From: Fragum whitleyi | Taxonomy: Eukaryota > Mollusca > Bivalvia > Cardiida > Cardiidae | Assembly: GCA_948146395.1 (NCBI GenBank) | Contig: OX411559.1 | Span: forward strand, 37,566,215 to 37,630,214 | Length of the DNA: 64,000 bases | Direction: 5' to 3' | In this document: positions 1 through 11,105 of the stretch, one piece after another | How positions within the stretch are numbered: position 1 is the stretch's first letter | Layout: each line of letters starts with the position of its first letter | Notes under the pieces: model-generated | Database searches by the model: none | What the model was told of the DNA's origin: nothing | What the model saw: only the letters and a program-made list of their open reading frames with translations | Position numbers and translations under genes: made by a program

Positions 1-675
1 TTCTGAATCAGGTGGCTAAGCAGCCTTTATATTTGGTATGTATCAACAGCACCTTGGGGGGGGGGGGTAGGTCTCAGGATCTATGTATAAACTTTCCAAT
101 TTTCTTCTACCAAACCAGAAGGCGAACAGTCTTAATATTTGGAATGGATCATCTATTCAAATAACTTTATGAAAAGAGATCATACAATTTATGATGCACT
201 ACCAGGGACGAACCACCGGGGGAAGGGGCAGAGCTCAAACCTAGAACAAATTTTGAAGCCGTCTTCAGAACCAGAAGGATGATAGCCTGTGTATCTGGAA
301 TGGAGTTGATGTCCATATACCTTCAAGAAAAAAAATAAAATCACTAGACAAGAGGAGGAGCAAAAAGGGAGGGGATCAGATAGGATTGCCAAACGATATT
401 GCAGTTTAATAGTTTAGATTTACAAAGAACTTGAATGTATGGCAACTATTTGTTTTGTTTACAGTGTCATACAACCGGTCGCGAGCTAAGGTCATTGTGG
501 GCGCAAAAACATAAATGGTTGGTAAAATATATGTAAAACCCAAACGATCTAAAAATAGATTTGAAAATGAAAGTTAAAAATAAGGGATCGATTATTGGGA
601 ATCCTGTTTGGATTACGATATACTGAATGTATTGGAAGTATCGCAATATAGCTAGATATTGTATTATCTCTAATT
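1..675. other. Unit 5' part, no gene seen
   Basis: This is unique sequence of the unit, repeated at 11329-12006 and 22660-23338. It has a poly-G run (12 bases here, 14 in U2, interrupted by A in U3) and two short minus-strand open frames without recognisable content. A diverged version of 541-700 occurs near 28040-28200. Confidence 0.6.
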
Positions 676-958
676 TTAGATTAAAACTATTTTTTTTTTC
701 TTTTTTGTGCCGCTTTTCTTGAGTTTTTAACATAAAAAATGATTGGGACGAATGATTAATTTTATTCGGTTGTCAACCTTTATCAAAACATAGTTACAAT
801 AACTATATTTGCTGTAAATCTTATTACTTTAGTAGAATAATTTTAGATAAATGAACTAATTTTATGACATGAATTCATTAATTTCGGTTTGAACGTTAAC
901 TACGCTTTAGATATTTTTTTCCCGATTCAACTGCCCTTAATTCGTATTTCAATTATTA

Positions 959-1433
959 GCCTTGGTGAGATTTCCAACAATTTCTGATATGCACAAAGTT
1001 AAGATTCTGACCAGCGTGTGCATCGGCACAGTCTGGCCAATGTCCTCACAATGCGCTTAGTAGAAAGATAAGGTCTCAAAGTTTCTGTAGACCTTCAGGT
1101 AACTCTTTATTTGCAGTATGTCACTGTCTACGCTACTCCGTGTTTGTACCTAAAATATTTGAGCCTGTGCGTGACATTTCCAACAATTTGACATTTTCGT
1201 TAGGTGCCACCATTGAGTAGCTAAGAAAGCCACATACTATGAATATGAAGTTACCTGATAGCTAACAGATACTTTGAGACCATATATATCTACTAAACGC
1301 ACAGTAAAGGCTCTGGACAGACTGTGCGGAGGCACAGTCGGGGCAGAGTCTTTGCTTCTCGCATATTTAAAATTGTTGGAAAACTCACAAACAGACTCAT
1401 TTCATATCGTTAGAAATGTCACGCACAAGCTCA
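959..1433. repeat. HP-D foldback element in A1
   Basis: Two arms of about 200 bp face each other. The left arm carries GTGAGATTTCCAACAATT, then GCATCGGCACAGTCTGGCC, then AAGGTCTCAAAG, then CAGGTAACT. The right arm carries the complements in reverse order, ending in ATGTCACGCACAAGC. The arms are imperfect. This is a non-autonomous foldback-type repeat with no coding potential. Confidence 0.75.
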
Positions 1434-1488
1434 TAATTCAATAGTACTTGTGTAAACCATTTGTTGTTGATACCCATTGAAACGTTTT

Positions 1489-1716
1489 GTGACCTTTCAC
1501 GCGAAAAGGGACAATCTGGGTAGTGCGTAAAGTGTCGACCCTATTCAGACTGCGCGGCTTGCGCAGACTGACTATGGTCGAAATTTTTCGCAGTGCAATT
1601 ATTTTCAGAATATAGAATGTTCAATCTACCTTCCAGTGAAAGAATTTTTGAAATGTTTTCAAATATTCATTTTACGAATTTCCCAGATGTCCGCTTTTTT
1701 GCGTGATGGGACACAT
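1489..1716. repeat. HP-C hairpin element in A1
   Basis: The ends are inverted: GTGACCTTTCACGCGAAAAG with GGGACAATCTGGG on the left, CCCAGATGTCCGC with GCGTGATGGGACAC on the right. An inner short palindrome (GCGCGGCTTGCGC) lies near 1551. Terminal inverted repeats of about 35 bp and a length near 230 bp fit a MITE. Confidence 0.7.
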
Positions 1717-1840
1717 TTAAATAAGTTCCTACAACATAGGGTTTTATTGAGAATTAAAAATTTCACATTGATTTCAACATCCACCCCCTTTCGCATTTGT
1801 TCCTCTTGGGTAATATATGGTTTTGTCAAGCTAAAGAAAG

Positions 1841-1973
1841 CCTGCGATCAGGCTGAGAAAACGGAGCAAACGATTTGCAGATGATACCCCATTTTGTCCG
1901 TGAACATGCGTGCAAATAAAGGTTACATTTGCAAAAAGTTTGTTCCGTTTTTTCATCCTGAACACGGGGCAGG
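1841..1973. repeat. HP-A hairpin element in A1
   Basis: This is a near-palindrome of about 130 bp. The left arm is CCTGCGATCAGG, AAAACGGAGCAAACGATTTG, GATGATACCCC. The right arm is the reverse complement with mismatches, ending TCATCCTGAACACGGGGCAGG. The apparent family consensus terminus is CCTGCGTTCAGGATGACAAA, seen best at 46411-46417 and 51030-51140. It has no coding capacity. Confidence 0.72.
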
Positions 1974-2714
1974 ATAAATCCTAATGAAAAAGAAAGAGTT
2001 AAACAAAGCTTTGTAAAGGATGACAAGACACCCACGAACGTTTAAAGAACTGGTGTTCCTCTTTGCACAAGTTTGCATTTTCGTTAAAAGTGTATTTTTT
2101 GGTCGAAACTTTTGCCAAGATTTTGTCACCCTTTTCGCAAGGCTGGGATCGCAAACTGATCTGTCTTGGTCTCTATCTTGGTCTCTGTTGTGTATTGTGG
2201 TAAAAACAAGACCTTAAAAATAACGTTTTGTTTTCATGATTTTTCCATTTAAGAAGAGAATAATTTAATGTTGGTTTTCATCAGTGTTCAAGCATTCTGA
2301 TTGGCTGAAAATTAAATTTAATCCTTAATGAAACAATTTAGAGTAAGCAGTTATTTTGAAGCTTGCGCGCAAAGTAGTCCCGCAAGAAATCTGTCTTCTT
2401 ATGGAGAAATTCTTCAATTTTGTTATATTATATTAAATTATGAGATATTAAGAAAGTGTTTTTGTATTTCATGGGGGTATACAAATAAAAGCCTTACTAC
2501 ACTCATGTAAAAATCCGTTTCGCGTATTCATACAGTCTGATCATTTTCTTTTTTTTTATACATTAAAGAAATCTAAAAATAATCTTTTCATCTCAAAAAT
2601 GATCAATTTTGTGTCTGTCTTAGGACCATCCGCCCTACGTTTTGGATGACAAAACGGAGCAAGCTGTTTGCAATATATTTCCAGCTTTGACATGCACTGC
2701 GTACAAAGCGTGGT

Positions 2715-3115
2715 ACAGTTAAACATCCCGATCAAAATCATTCTAAATCATTCACTCAGCGCTCCAATCATTTATTCCAAACACTTACTCAAATCGATCA
2801 TAAACATTCCAAAATCATTCAAAAATCGATCAACAATAAATTCAAAACGATCTATTTATTCTACGATTTTATTATTTGGCATCGACTTAAAGGTGACTGA
2901 TTTGTTCTCGAATACGTACAAACAGAAAATTAGCGATATTTTATTAAAGGGAGGTAATCAATATCGTAAATTTTGTTCATTTTGAACAAAATTAACAATA
3001 TTGGATTACCGCCCTTTAATTACACTCAAAACTCGCTCCACACAATCATTCAATTTGATTACGAAATAATTCCAAAATTATTCACCATTGTCAATTCCAC
3101 GATTTTCTTAACTGT
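2715..3115. repeat. ATTC-rich MITE with central palindrome (A1)
   Basis: The ends are inverted (ACAGTTAAACATC left, GATTTTCTTAACTGT right). The interior is rich in CATTC and ATTCA words. The central palindrome at 2944-3019 has arms TTAAAGGGAGGTAATCAATA and ATTGGATTACCGCCCTTTAA around TTTTGTTCATTTTGAACAAA. A better-kept relative at 53901-54330 shows the terminus ACAGTTAATAACGTAGTGAA. The target duplication is not clear. Confidence 0.7.
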
Positions 3116-3499
3116 GTAGTTTGCTATCAGTTTGCACCGAACGCAGGACTGGTGACCTGTCAGTGTAGTTTCGTAAACTATAGGTGTATTTTCAAAACTG
3201 AGCTCTGACGTTGGCGTCGAGTCCATTACCATAGGTATATCGGGTATCTATTAAAAGCATGTGGTAGGAATTGTACCTATTCTTTTTACTTCAATTCTGA
3301 AAGTAAATTGTAGGAGTAAACCTTGCGATATAAGAAAATCAAAAACTTTAAATTGAAAGGTAAATTATAACCTTTTAAAAGTGTTGCTTAAACCTGATCT
3401 ATCTAAATCGATGAAATGACACGGGAATCTAAAGGTAAAAAGTAGATTTCCCGGCTCACTGCATAAAATTTTCTTATATACATGTGTATAATGTATAGA

Positions 3500-3663
3500 G
3501 GATAATCGTATGATTCTATGTAAGATCTATTTATATTCCATTCAGTGATCAACAAAAGCTTCTTTTTTTTCACGAGTGGCGGAGCCAAGAGTGAAAAGTC
3601 TAGCTTTTTTGTTTATAAATGAAATATTTATCGATCTCACTCGAAAAACATACGAATGTTTGC
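3500..3663. repeat. HP-E hairpin element in A1
   Basis: The arms are GTAAGATCTATTTATATTCC with CAACAAAAGCTT on the left and AAGTCTAGCTTTTTTGTTTA with AAATATTTATCGATCTCAC on the right. They surround CACGAGTGGCGGAGCCAAGAG. Relatives lie at 48615-48785 and 54471-54620. Confidence 0.62.
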
Positions 3664-4568
3664 TTTCTTTGTTACAGAAATTCGTTGGCACGTGATGATG
3701 TTGCTACAAATTAACTAAAAGCGCATTAATTTGCTTGTGATTATTAGTAAACATCATCATGACGTCATTTGTTTATTCAACCCCGCTTAAATAACATGAA
3801 AAAGAGTGAAAAGAACCAAAGCAGGGTACCATTTTCCCCAAAATTTCACTGGTTATACAATTCGATTTTCACCGTAATTTCTCGACAAAGCACCGAAAAG
3901 CATTGAAGAAAGACAGTTCATGTTCATATAATGAGACCCGTCAGGCAAAAGGGGGCCATCTTAGAACTGCCGAACGTAGCAAGACTGTGCGGTTTGCACA
4001 GGCAGACTATGGTCGGACTACCTAGACCTAGATGGTCCCTTTTCGCTCGACGTGTCAAATATACATGCAACGAAATATCTTATATGACTTTTATTCGCGT
4101 GACGAATTATAAACACACACGGGACGGACCAAATTGCTGGAATCATCTCATAATTCGAGTTATTGCCAATAAGCAAAGTTGTCCTGCACGAAAATGTTTT
4201 GCTCCGTGTTTAACTCTTTTTTTCATATTTTGCCTTCGAGGTTATTCAACAGTTTGCACCGTTTTGTCATCCCGAACGGAGGGCATGTTAGATTAAAACT
4301 TTTTTTTTCTATTTTGTGCCGCTTTTCTTGAGTTTTTAACATAAAAAATGATTGTGACGAATGATTAATTTTATTCGGTTGTTAACCTTTATCAAAACAT
4401 AGTTACAATAACTATATTTTCTGTAAATCTTATTACTTTAGTTGAATTATTTTAGATAAATGAACTAATTTTATGACATGAATTCATTAATTTCGGTTTG
4501 AACGTTAACTACGCTTTAGATATGTTTTTTCCCGATTCAACTGCCCTTAATTCGAATTTCAATTATCA

Positions 4569-5045
4569 GCCTGCGCGTGAGATTTCCAACAATTTCTGAT
4601 ATGCACAAAGTTAAGATTCTGACCAGCGTGTGCATCGGCACAGTCTGGCCAATGTCCTCGCCATGCGCTTAGTAGATAGATAAGGTCTCAAAGTTTCTGT
4701 AGACCTTCAGGTAACTCTTTATTTGCAGTATGTCACTGTCTACGCTACTCCGTGTTTGTACCTAAAAACATTTGAGTCTGTGCGTGACATTTCCAACAAT
4801 TTGAAATTTTCGTTAGGTGCCACCATTGAGTAGCTAAGAAAGCCACATACTATGAATATGAAGTTACCTGATAGCTTACAGATACTTTGAGACCTTATAT
4901 ATCTACTAAACGCACAGTAAAGGCTCTGGACAGACTGTGCGGAGGCACAGTCGGGGCAGATTCTTTGCTTCTCTCATATTTAAAATTGTTGGAAAACTCA
5001 CAAACAGACTCATTTCATATCGTTAGAAATGTCACGCACAAGCTC
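4569..5045. repeat. HP-D foldback element in B1
   Basis: Same structure as 959-1433. The left end reads CCTGCGCGTGAGATTTCC and so keeps a better terminus than A1 (CTTGGTGAG). Confidence 0.75.
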
Positions 5046-5101
5046 ATATTTCAATAGTACTTGTGTAAACCATTTGTTGTTGATACCCATTGAAACGTTT
5101 T

Positions 5102-5328
5102 GTGACCTTTCACGCGAAAAGGGACCATCTGGGTAGTGCGTAAAGTGTCGACCCTTTTCAGACTGCGCGGCTTGCGCAGACTGACTATGGTCGACATATT
5201 TCGCAGTGCACTTATTTTCAGAATCTAGAATGTTCAATCTACCTTCCAGTGAAAGAATTTTTGAAATGTTTTCAAATATTCATTTTACGAATTTCCCAGA
5301 TGTCCCCTTTTTTGCGTGATGGGACACA
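5102..5328. repeat. HP-C hairpin element in B1
   Basis: Copy of 1489-1716 with the terminus GGGACCATCTGGG restored to the apparent consensus. Confidence 0.7.
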
Positions 5329-5454
5329 TTTAAATAAGTTCCTACAACATAGGGTTTTTTTTGAGAATTAAAAATTTCACATTGATTTCAACATCCATCC
5401 CCTTTCGCATTTGTTCCTCTTGGGTAACATATGGTTTTGTCAAGCTAAAGAAAG

Positions 5455-5587
5455 TCTGCGATCAGGCTGAGAAAACGGAGCAAACGATTTGCAGATGATA
5501 CCCCATTTTGTCCGTGAACATGCGTGCAAATAAAGGTTACATTTGCAAAAAGTTTGTTCCGTTTTTTCATCCTGAACACGGGACAGG
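5455..5587. repeat. HP-A hairpin element in B1
   Basis: Copy of 1841-1973 with TCTGCGATCAGG at the left and ACACGGGACAGG at the right. Confidence 0.7.
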
Positions 5588-6326
5588 ATAAATCCTAATG
5601 AAAAAATAGAGTTAAACAAAGCTCTGTAAAGGATGACAAGACACCCATAAACGTTTAAAGAACTGGTGTTCCGCTTTGCACAAGTTTGCATTTTCGTAAA
5701 AGGTGTATTTTTTGATCGAAACTTTTGCCAAGATTTTGTCACCCTTTTCGCAAGGCTTGGATCACGAACTGTTCTGTCTTGGTCTCTATTTTGGTCTCTG
5801 TTGTGTATTGTGGTAAAAACAAGACCTAAAAAATAACGTTTTATTTTCATGATTTTCCCATTTAAGAAGAAAATAATTTAATGTTGCTTTTCATCAATGT
5901 TCAAGCATTCTGATTGGCTGAAAATTAGTTTTAATCCTAAATGAAACAATGTACTGTAAGCAGTTATTTTGAAGCTTGCGCGCAAAGTAGTCCCGCAAGA
6001 AATCTGTCTTCTTATGGAGAAATTCTTCAATTTTGTTATATTATATTAAATTATGAGATATTAAGAAAGTGTTTTTGTATTTCATGAAGGTATACAAATA
6101 AAAGCCTTACTACACTCATGTAAAAATCCGTTTCGCGTATTCATACAGTTTGATCATTTTCTTTTTTTTATACATTAAGGAAATCTAAAAATAATCTTTT
6201 CATCTCAAAAATGATCAATTTTGTGTCTGTCTTAGGACCATCCGCCCTACGTTTTGGATGACAAAACGGAGCAAGCTGTTTGCAATATATTACCAGCTTT
6301 GACATGCACTGCGTACAAAGCGTGGT

Positions 6327-6734
6327 ACAGTTAAACATCCCGATCAAAATCATTCTAAATCATTCACTCAGCGCTCCAATCATTTATTCCAAACACTTAC
6401 TCAAATCGATCATAAACATTCCAAAATCATTCAAAAATCGTTTAAGACTATCAACAATAAATTCAAACCGATCTATTAATTCTACGATTTTATTATTTGG
6501 CGTGGACTTATAAGTGACTGATTTGTCCTCGAAGCCGTACAAACAGAAACATACGTATATTTTATTTAAGGGAGGTAATTAATATCGCTAATTTTGTTCA
6601 TTTTGAACAAAATTAGCGATATTGGATTACTTCCCTTTAATTTCACTCAAATCTCGCTCCACACAATCATTCAATTTGATTCCGAAATAATTCAAAATTA
6701 TCCACCTTGTCAATTTCACGATTTTCTTAACTGT
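6327..6734. repeat. ATTC-rich MITE with central palindrome (B1)
   Basis: The palindrome at 6566-6640 is closer to perfect than in A1: AATATCGCTAATTTTGTTCA on the left pairs with AACAAAATTAGCGATATT on the right. Confidence 0.7.
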
Positions 6735-7119
6735 ATAGTTTGCTAACGGTTTGCACCGAACGCAGGACTGGTGACCTATCAGTGTAGTCACGTAAACTAT
6801 AGGTGTATTTTCAAAACTGACCTCTGACGATGGCGTCGAGTCCATTACCATAGGCATATCGGGTATCTATTAAAAGCATGTGATAGGAATTGTACCTATT
6901 CTTTTTACTTCAATTCTGAAAGTAAATTGTATGAGTAAACCTTGCGATATAAGAAAATCAAAAACTTTAAATTGAAAGGTAAATTATAACCTTTTAAAAG
7001 TGTTGCTTAAACCTGATCTATCTAAATCGATGAAATGACACGGGAATCTAAAGGTAAAAAGTAGATTTCCCGGCTCACTGCATAAAATCTTCTTATATAC
7101 ATGTGTATAATATATAGAG

Positions 7120-7283
7120 GATAATCGTATGATTCTATGTAAGATCTATTTATATTCCATTCAGTATTCAACAAAAGCTTCTTTTTTTTTCACGAGTGGC
7201 GGAGCCAAGAGTGAAAAGTCTAGCTTTTTTGTTTATAAATGAAATATTTATCGATCTCACTCGAAAAACAAACGAATGTTTGC
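7120..7283. repeat. HP-E hairpin element in B1
   Basis: B-type copy, with ATTCAGTATTCAACAAAAGC in the left arm. Confidence 0.6.
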
Positions 7284-7973
7284 TTTCTTTGTTACAGAAA
7301 TTCGTTGGCACGTGATGATGTTGCTACAAATTGACTAAAAGCGCATTAATTTGCTTGTGATTATTAGTAAACATCATCATGACGTCATTTGTTTATTCAT
7401 CCCCGCTTAAATAACATGAAAAAGAGTGAAATGAACCAAAGCAGGGTACCATTTTCCCCAAAATTTCACTGGTTATACAATTCGATTTTCACCGTAATTT
7501 CTCGACAAAGCACCGAAAAGCATTGAAGAAAGACAGTTCATGTTCATATAATGAGACCCGTCAGGCAAAAGGGGGCCATCTTAGAACTGCCGAACGTAGC
7601 AAGACTGTGCGGTTTGCACAGGCAGACTATGGTCGGACTACCTAGACCTAGATGGTCCCTTTTCGCTCGACGTGTCAAATATACATCCAACGAAATATCT
7701 TATATGACTTTTATTCGCGTGACGAATTATAAACACACACGGGACGGACCAAATTGCTGGAATCATCTCATAATTCGAGTTATTGCCAATAAGCAAAATT
7801 GTCCTGCACGAAAATGTTTTGCTCCGTGTTTAACTCTTTTTTTCATATTTTGCCTTCGAGGTTATTCAACAGTTTGCACCGTTTTGTCATCCCGAACGGA
7901 GGGCATGTGTATTTCATACGAGCTGCTTCATTTGAAGCTTGGATGCCTGATTAATACGTGAACGCTGAGATTG

Positions 7974-8079
7974 CCCTGGGTTCAGGATGATTAAACGATG
8001 CAAAGTGTTTGCCAAATTTATCCCGCTTTGCAAATGCACTTGTTTGCAAACAGTTTCACCGTTTTGTTATCCTGAAATT
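7974..8079. repeat. HP-A hairpin element, unit 3' part (U1)
   Basis: Left arm GGGTTCAGGATGATTAAACG, right arm CAAACAGTTTCACCGTTTTG then TTATCCTGAAATT. The arms are more diverged from each other than in A1 or B1. Confidence 0.65.
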
Positions 8080-8183
8080 AAAGATGATTTCTCTGTAGTA
8101 ACGCGTTCTTTTGCACTCACAGCTAGAGCCTTTTGGAATGGAAGAATATGCTTTAAAAAGGGGAAAGTAAAACGAAAGTCGCT

Positions 8184-8346
8184 TAAGGTAGTAGACCCGT
8201 AGTAGTTCCGCACTATTTCGGATCTCGTGGTCTTTAACAATGTAATCTGAGGTTTTCTAATGAAATAATTAGGAAACCTCGATTATAACTGTTAAAGTTT
8301 ATGACTTCCAAAAATTTGCGCAACTATTACGGGTCCACTAACTTAA
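8184..8346. repeat. HP-B hairpin element (U1, first)
   Basis: The outer arms are GTAGTAGACCCGTAGTAGTT and CAACTATTACGGGTCCACTA. The inner arms are CTGAGGTTTTCTAATGAAAT and ATTAGGAAACCTCGATTATA. The whole is about 160 bp and nearly palindromic. Confidence 0.72.
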
Positions 8347-8662
8347 CCCATTACCTTACTACAACATTTTAGATTGGTCCAATTTAAAAGAAATTATAGT
8401 TTAAAGGTTTTCGTTTTACTGAAAAATAAGAAATCTCTGTCTCTTTAAGAAAAGATAACGTCGTTGACTATGAACTATAGATAAATTGCATTTGTGCAAA
8501 CCAATTGATGTAGATACTCATTGGAATTATTCAAGCGATTTCCCATAACGTTGGGAGAAATAACGGTTTCAGACAAGATTTACCCCCCCCCTTTCCCAGC
8601 CCCCGCCACTCTCTTATCTGTACCTCTTGTATGAACTACGGTTTTGTCAAGCTAAAGCAAGT

Positions 8663-8790
8663 CCTGCGTTAAGGCTGAGAAAATGGAGTAAATTGTTTGC
8701 AGATTATACTCCGTTTTGGACGCTGACTTTCGTGCAAAACGGAGTATAATTTGCAAACAGTTTGCACCGTTTTGTTCCCCTGAACGCAGG
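8663..8790. repeat. HP-A hairpin element, unit 3' part (second, U1)
   Basis: Left CCTGCGTTAAGG then TTGTTTGCAGATTATACTCC. Right GGAGTATAATTTGCAAACAG then CCCTGAACGCAGG. A long near-perfect stem includes ATTATACTCCGTTTTG paired with CAAAACGGAGTATAAT. Confidence 0.75.
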
Positions 8791-8794
8791 AAAA

Positions 8795-8960
8795 GGTGGT
8801 GGGACCGTTGCAGTGCCGCAACATTTCGGAGCACATGTTCTATCACAATGTTGACCGAGGTTTCCAAATGAAAATTATTAGCCTAGGGAAACTTCCGGTT
8901 AACACTGTCAAAGTTCGTGACTTCCTAAACATTGCGGACCTATTATGGGTCCACTACCTT
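8795..8960. repeat. HP-B hairpin element (U1, second)
   Basis: It directly abuts the preceding HP-A hairpin. Outer arms GGTGGTGGGACCGTTGCAGT and ACCTATTATGGGTCCACTAC. The same HP-A/HP-B pair recurs, diverged, at 28565-28806, so the two travelled together as part of the unit. Confidence 0.72.
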
Positions 8961-9250
8961 AAATTCCGATGAAAACTCCGTAAGGAAAATTAGATAATAA
9001 ATGAGACCTAGCAGAGGTCAACTTAACCTCTGTTAAGGATGACAAGACGCCTAAAAACGTTTAAGGATGGTGTCCCGCTTTGCACAAGTTTGCTTTTTCT
9101 TAAAAATGAATTTCATGACCGAATCTTTAGCTTAGATTTTGTCACAATTATCGCAAAGCTGAGATTGCAATATGGAAAGATACTTGACTATCCGCAAGTC
9201 AAAAGGCTTACGAAAGTTTCCGTCGAAGGGCTATCTTTATAAACGTTCAT

Positions 9251-9445
9251 ACAGTTAATAACATCGTGAAATTGACATTCATCTAAATCAAAACCATTCT
9301 AAATTGCTCTCTCGGCGTTTCATTCATTCATTCCAAACACTCACTCAAACCATTCAAAAACGCTCCAAAATAACTAGAAAAGGATAAGATCAACAACTAC
9401 ATTCAAAATACATTAAGCTATAAACAAAATCGTGATTTCACTGAC
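9251..9445. repeat. ATTC-rich MITE, left half (U1)
   Basis: It begins ACAGTTAATAACATCGTGAA and runs to TTTCACTGACATGATAG. It matches 53901-54105 closely, including CATTCATTCATTC and TTCAAAATACATTAAG. The central palindrome and right half are missing. Confidence 0.65.
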
Positions 9446-9930
9446 ATGATAGAAGATATATGCGCTTTTCTATGACGTGTTTTGTCAACTGAGAACTGAC
9501 GACTAATGACATATTCGTCCTGTAAATATCGTCCTTGAGCCTGTGCAATCACAAATAATTGGTTAAGAGTGTCCTGTGATGCCGGCCTATCTGGATCGAT
9601 TGTCGTTAATAACTTCAATAGAGTTTTGTTATATCTCCCACATTTAGCGATAACGTTGTACACAGGCTGGTCTGCAAACCGGATGCCCTGACGAGAATCA
9701 TTCAATCTAAGATCCGCTGGTAAATGAATTCTAGCTAGAGCGTCCCTGATAGACTGTTACTCTGCTTTTATATCCTGAGTAGCCATTCCAGTGGCACCAA
9801 AAATAGGTGCGGAGCTGGAGGCCGAGTAGCTGCCTGAATCGTGGCTGTCGGTGTGCTCGAAATCCTGAGCTGATATCGGGCCTGCTGTCGATGCCCGGCC
9901 TCGGTTGACGAGACGTGTCACTTTGTAATC
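9418..9930 (-). pseudogene. Decayed retroelement Gag-like fragment (U1)
   Basis: A frame reading leftwards from about 9930 encodes roughly 170 residues with one TAA stop in the middle, near residue 60. Before the stop it is Ser/Gly/Ala-rich, with a segment reading SGSYSASSSAPIFGATG. After it come LPADLRLNDSRQGIRFADQP, then YNVIAKCGRYNKTLLKLLTT, then LNQLFVIAQAQGRYLQDEY. Leu-rich helical text, a Ser-rich leader and a 'YLQ(D/E)E' segment resemble capsid-like ORF1 products of invertebrate retroelements, possibly DIRS-type, but I cannot confirm a family. No reverse transcriptase, integrase or recombinase is visible nearby. The U2 copy keeps the same stop. Cellular role: none expected if it is a relic. 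Confidence 0.4.
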
Positions 9931-10149
9931 AGTGAATTCTGAATTCTAATGATTCTCAATCGCGAACGATCAAGCTGAGAACAAATAATACGTCAGATTT
10001 GACGTATTTAGGACATCATTGTGTGGTCACATGACTACTTTTGATTATCCTTAAGGGTTACACTCCTGTCTGTTTTGGTTGTGTTAAATTATATAGTTAT
10101 TTGGCACATTTGGAAAGTACGTAGCTCCTCTAAAAAAAGTCGCTTGGGA

Positions 10150-10193
10150 TATAAAAGTTTGCAAGTCTTAAAGAACATTCTTTGTTCTTGAAA
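10150..10193 (+). promoter_or_regulatory. TATA box and heat-shock-element-like motif (U1)
   Basis: TATAAAAG lies at 10150-10157. About 20 bp downstream, AGAACATTCTTTGTTCTTGA at 10172-10191 holds four alternating GAA/TTC blocks, the arrangement of heat shock factor sites. The strict 5-bp phase is broken between the second and third blocks. An ATG follows at 10246. The order (TATA, then the motif) is unusual, because such elements normally lie upstream of TATA. Confidence 0.35.
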
Positions 10194-10245
10194 TCAATAT
10201 CCAAAAGTTGCTTTCATAAGCGGTTCTTTTTTATCACAATTTTTC

Positions 10246-10359
10246 ATGGCGCACATGAAGCCTCGAAATTCTCATGGTACAAAAGATTTCCCTTACTTGG
10301 GAACAACCATCACAGGTCAGGCTCTCAGAAAAAATAGTTCCCACTTAGATTCATTTTAA
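10246..10359 (+). CDS. Candidate 37-codon ORF or first exon (U1)
   Basis: The frame opens with ATGGCGCACATG after a TATA box 96 bp upstream. It reads MAHMKPRNSHGTKDFPYLGT and runs on to a TAA at 10357-10359. A possible splice donor (CACAG/GTCAGG) lies after codon 24, so this could be a first exon instead of a complete peptide. It has no recognisable domain, signal peptide or membrane segment. It is preserved in U2, but the copies are too similar for that to show selection. It is divergent to the Gag-like fragment, about 300 bp away. Confidence 0.25.
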   Translation: MAHMKPRNSHGTKDFPYLGTTITGQALRKNSSHLDSF

Positions 10360-10739
10360 ACTATGCATGAAATGTAGCAGAGGTCTGGCACTTGGCTGAA
10401 CCTCATTTCAAGCACTTTACTGTTACTTAAACATTGAAACAATGTGGCAAAAGGAGCACACCATTTTTTCTAACCGGACTATTTTAGGGTACAACGACCT
10501 CGGAAGTAATTCAACAATTCTGAATTGAGGTTAAATGACCCTTTTCTGGGTGTAAAACAGTTAGATAACACGATGGGGGGGATTTCACAGAAAACGAAAC
10601 GCGTCATTTAGCACGTGGGCTATATGACATAAAATCCACCTACCTTCCTGCTATAGATGACGTTGACTATATAACGAATGGGCGGAGCTATCTGTGTACA
10701 CAACAAAAGCAAATGACATATGAATTAAATTTCGAAGAC

Positions 10740-10866
10740 CTTTGGAGACCATATCTATCTACTAAACGCACACTAAAGACTCTGGACAGACTGTGCAGAT
10801 GCACAGACTGGGCATAGTCTTTGCTTATGCGCATATTTGAGATTGTTGGAAATGTCACGCACAAGC
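10740..10866. repeat. HP-D single arm (U1)
   Basis: This holds one arm only: TACTAAACGCACACTAAAG, CAGACTGTGCAGATGCACAG, then GATTGTTGGAAATGTCACGC. It sits directly before an HP-C element, as it does at 1433-1489 in A1. Confidence 0.65.
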
Positions 10867-10923
10867 CCATACTTCAATAGCACTTGTGTAAACCATTTGT
10901 TGTTGATACCCATTGAAACTATT

Positions 10924-11105
10924 TGTGACCCGTCACGCGAAAAGGGACCATCTTGGTTGTGCGTAAAGTGTCGACCCTATTCAGACTGCGCGGCGAAATA
11001 ATTTTTCAAATGCGACCTCTGGTTAGTCTGAAAAAGAACCAACCCCTTTCCTACTTTTAATGTTACAGTGTTCCCAGATGGTTCTTTTTCGCGTGACGGG
11101 TCACA
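10924..11105. repeat. HP-C hairpin element, best-kept termini (U1)
   Basis: Left end GTGACCCGTCACGCGAAAAG with GGGACCATCTTGG. Right end CCCAGATGGTTC with TTTCGCGTGACGGGTCAC. The outer 18 bases of each arm are complementary almost without mismatch. Confidence 0.75.

Larger units (their letters stand above)
676..4287 (+). repeat. 3.6-kb repeat A1
   Basis: A1 starts at TTAGATTAAAACT and ends at GGAGGGCATG. The same 3.61-kb string follows at once as B1. A1 contains, in order, an HP-D foldback, an HP-C hairpin, an HP-A hairpin, the ATTC-rich MITE with its central palindrome, and an HP-E hairpin. Open frames of 60-136 codons recur in every copy, but they run through hairpin arms on both strands and show no recognisable domain. 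I treat them as non-coding. Confidence 0.88.
4288..7908 (+). repeat. 3.6-kb repeat B1
   Basis: This is the tandem partner of A1, a few percent different from it (small indels and substitutions, for example in the loop of the ATTC-rich MITE near 6436-6480). It is much closer to B2 in the next unit than to A1. The A/B duplication therefore predates the duplication of the whole unit. Confidence 0.88.

Noticed and set aside
5440..5850. 136-codon minus-strand frame in B1
   Set aside because: A stop interrupts it in A1, it covers HP-A, and the peptide has no recognisable features.
3931..7961. Open frames of 121-136 codons (MRPVRQKG...) conserved in all A and B copies as protein genes
   Set aside because: They run across arms of HP-C and HP-A hairpins, have no domain, and their conservation follows from recent duplication of the DNA.
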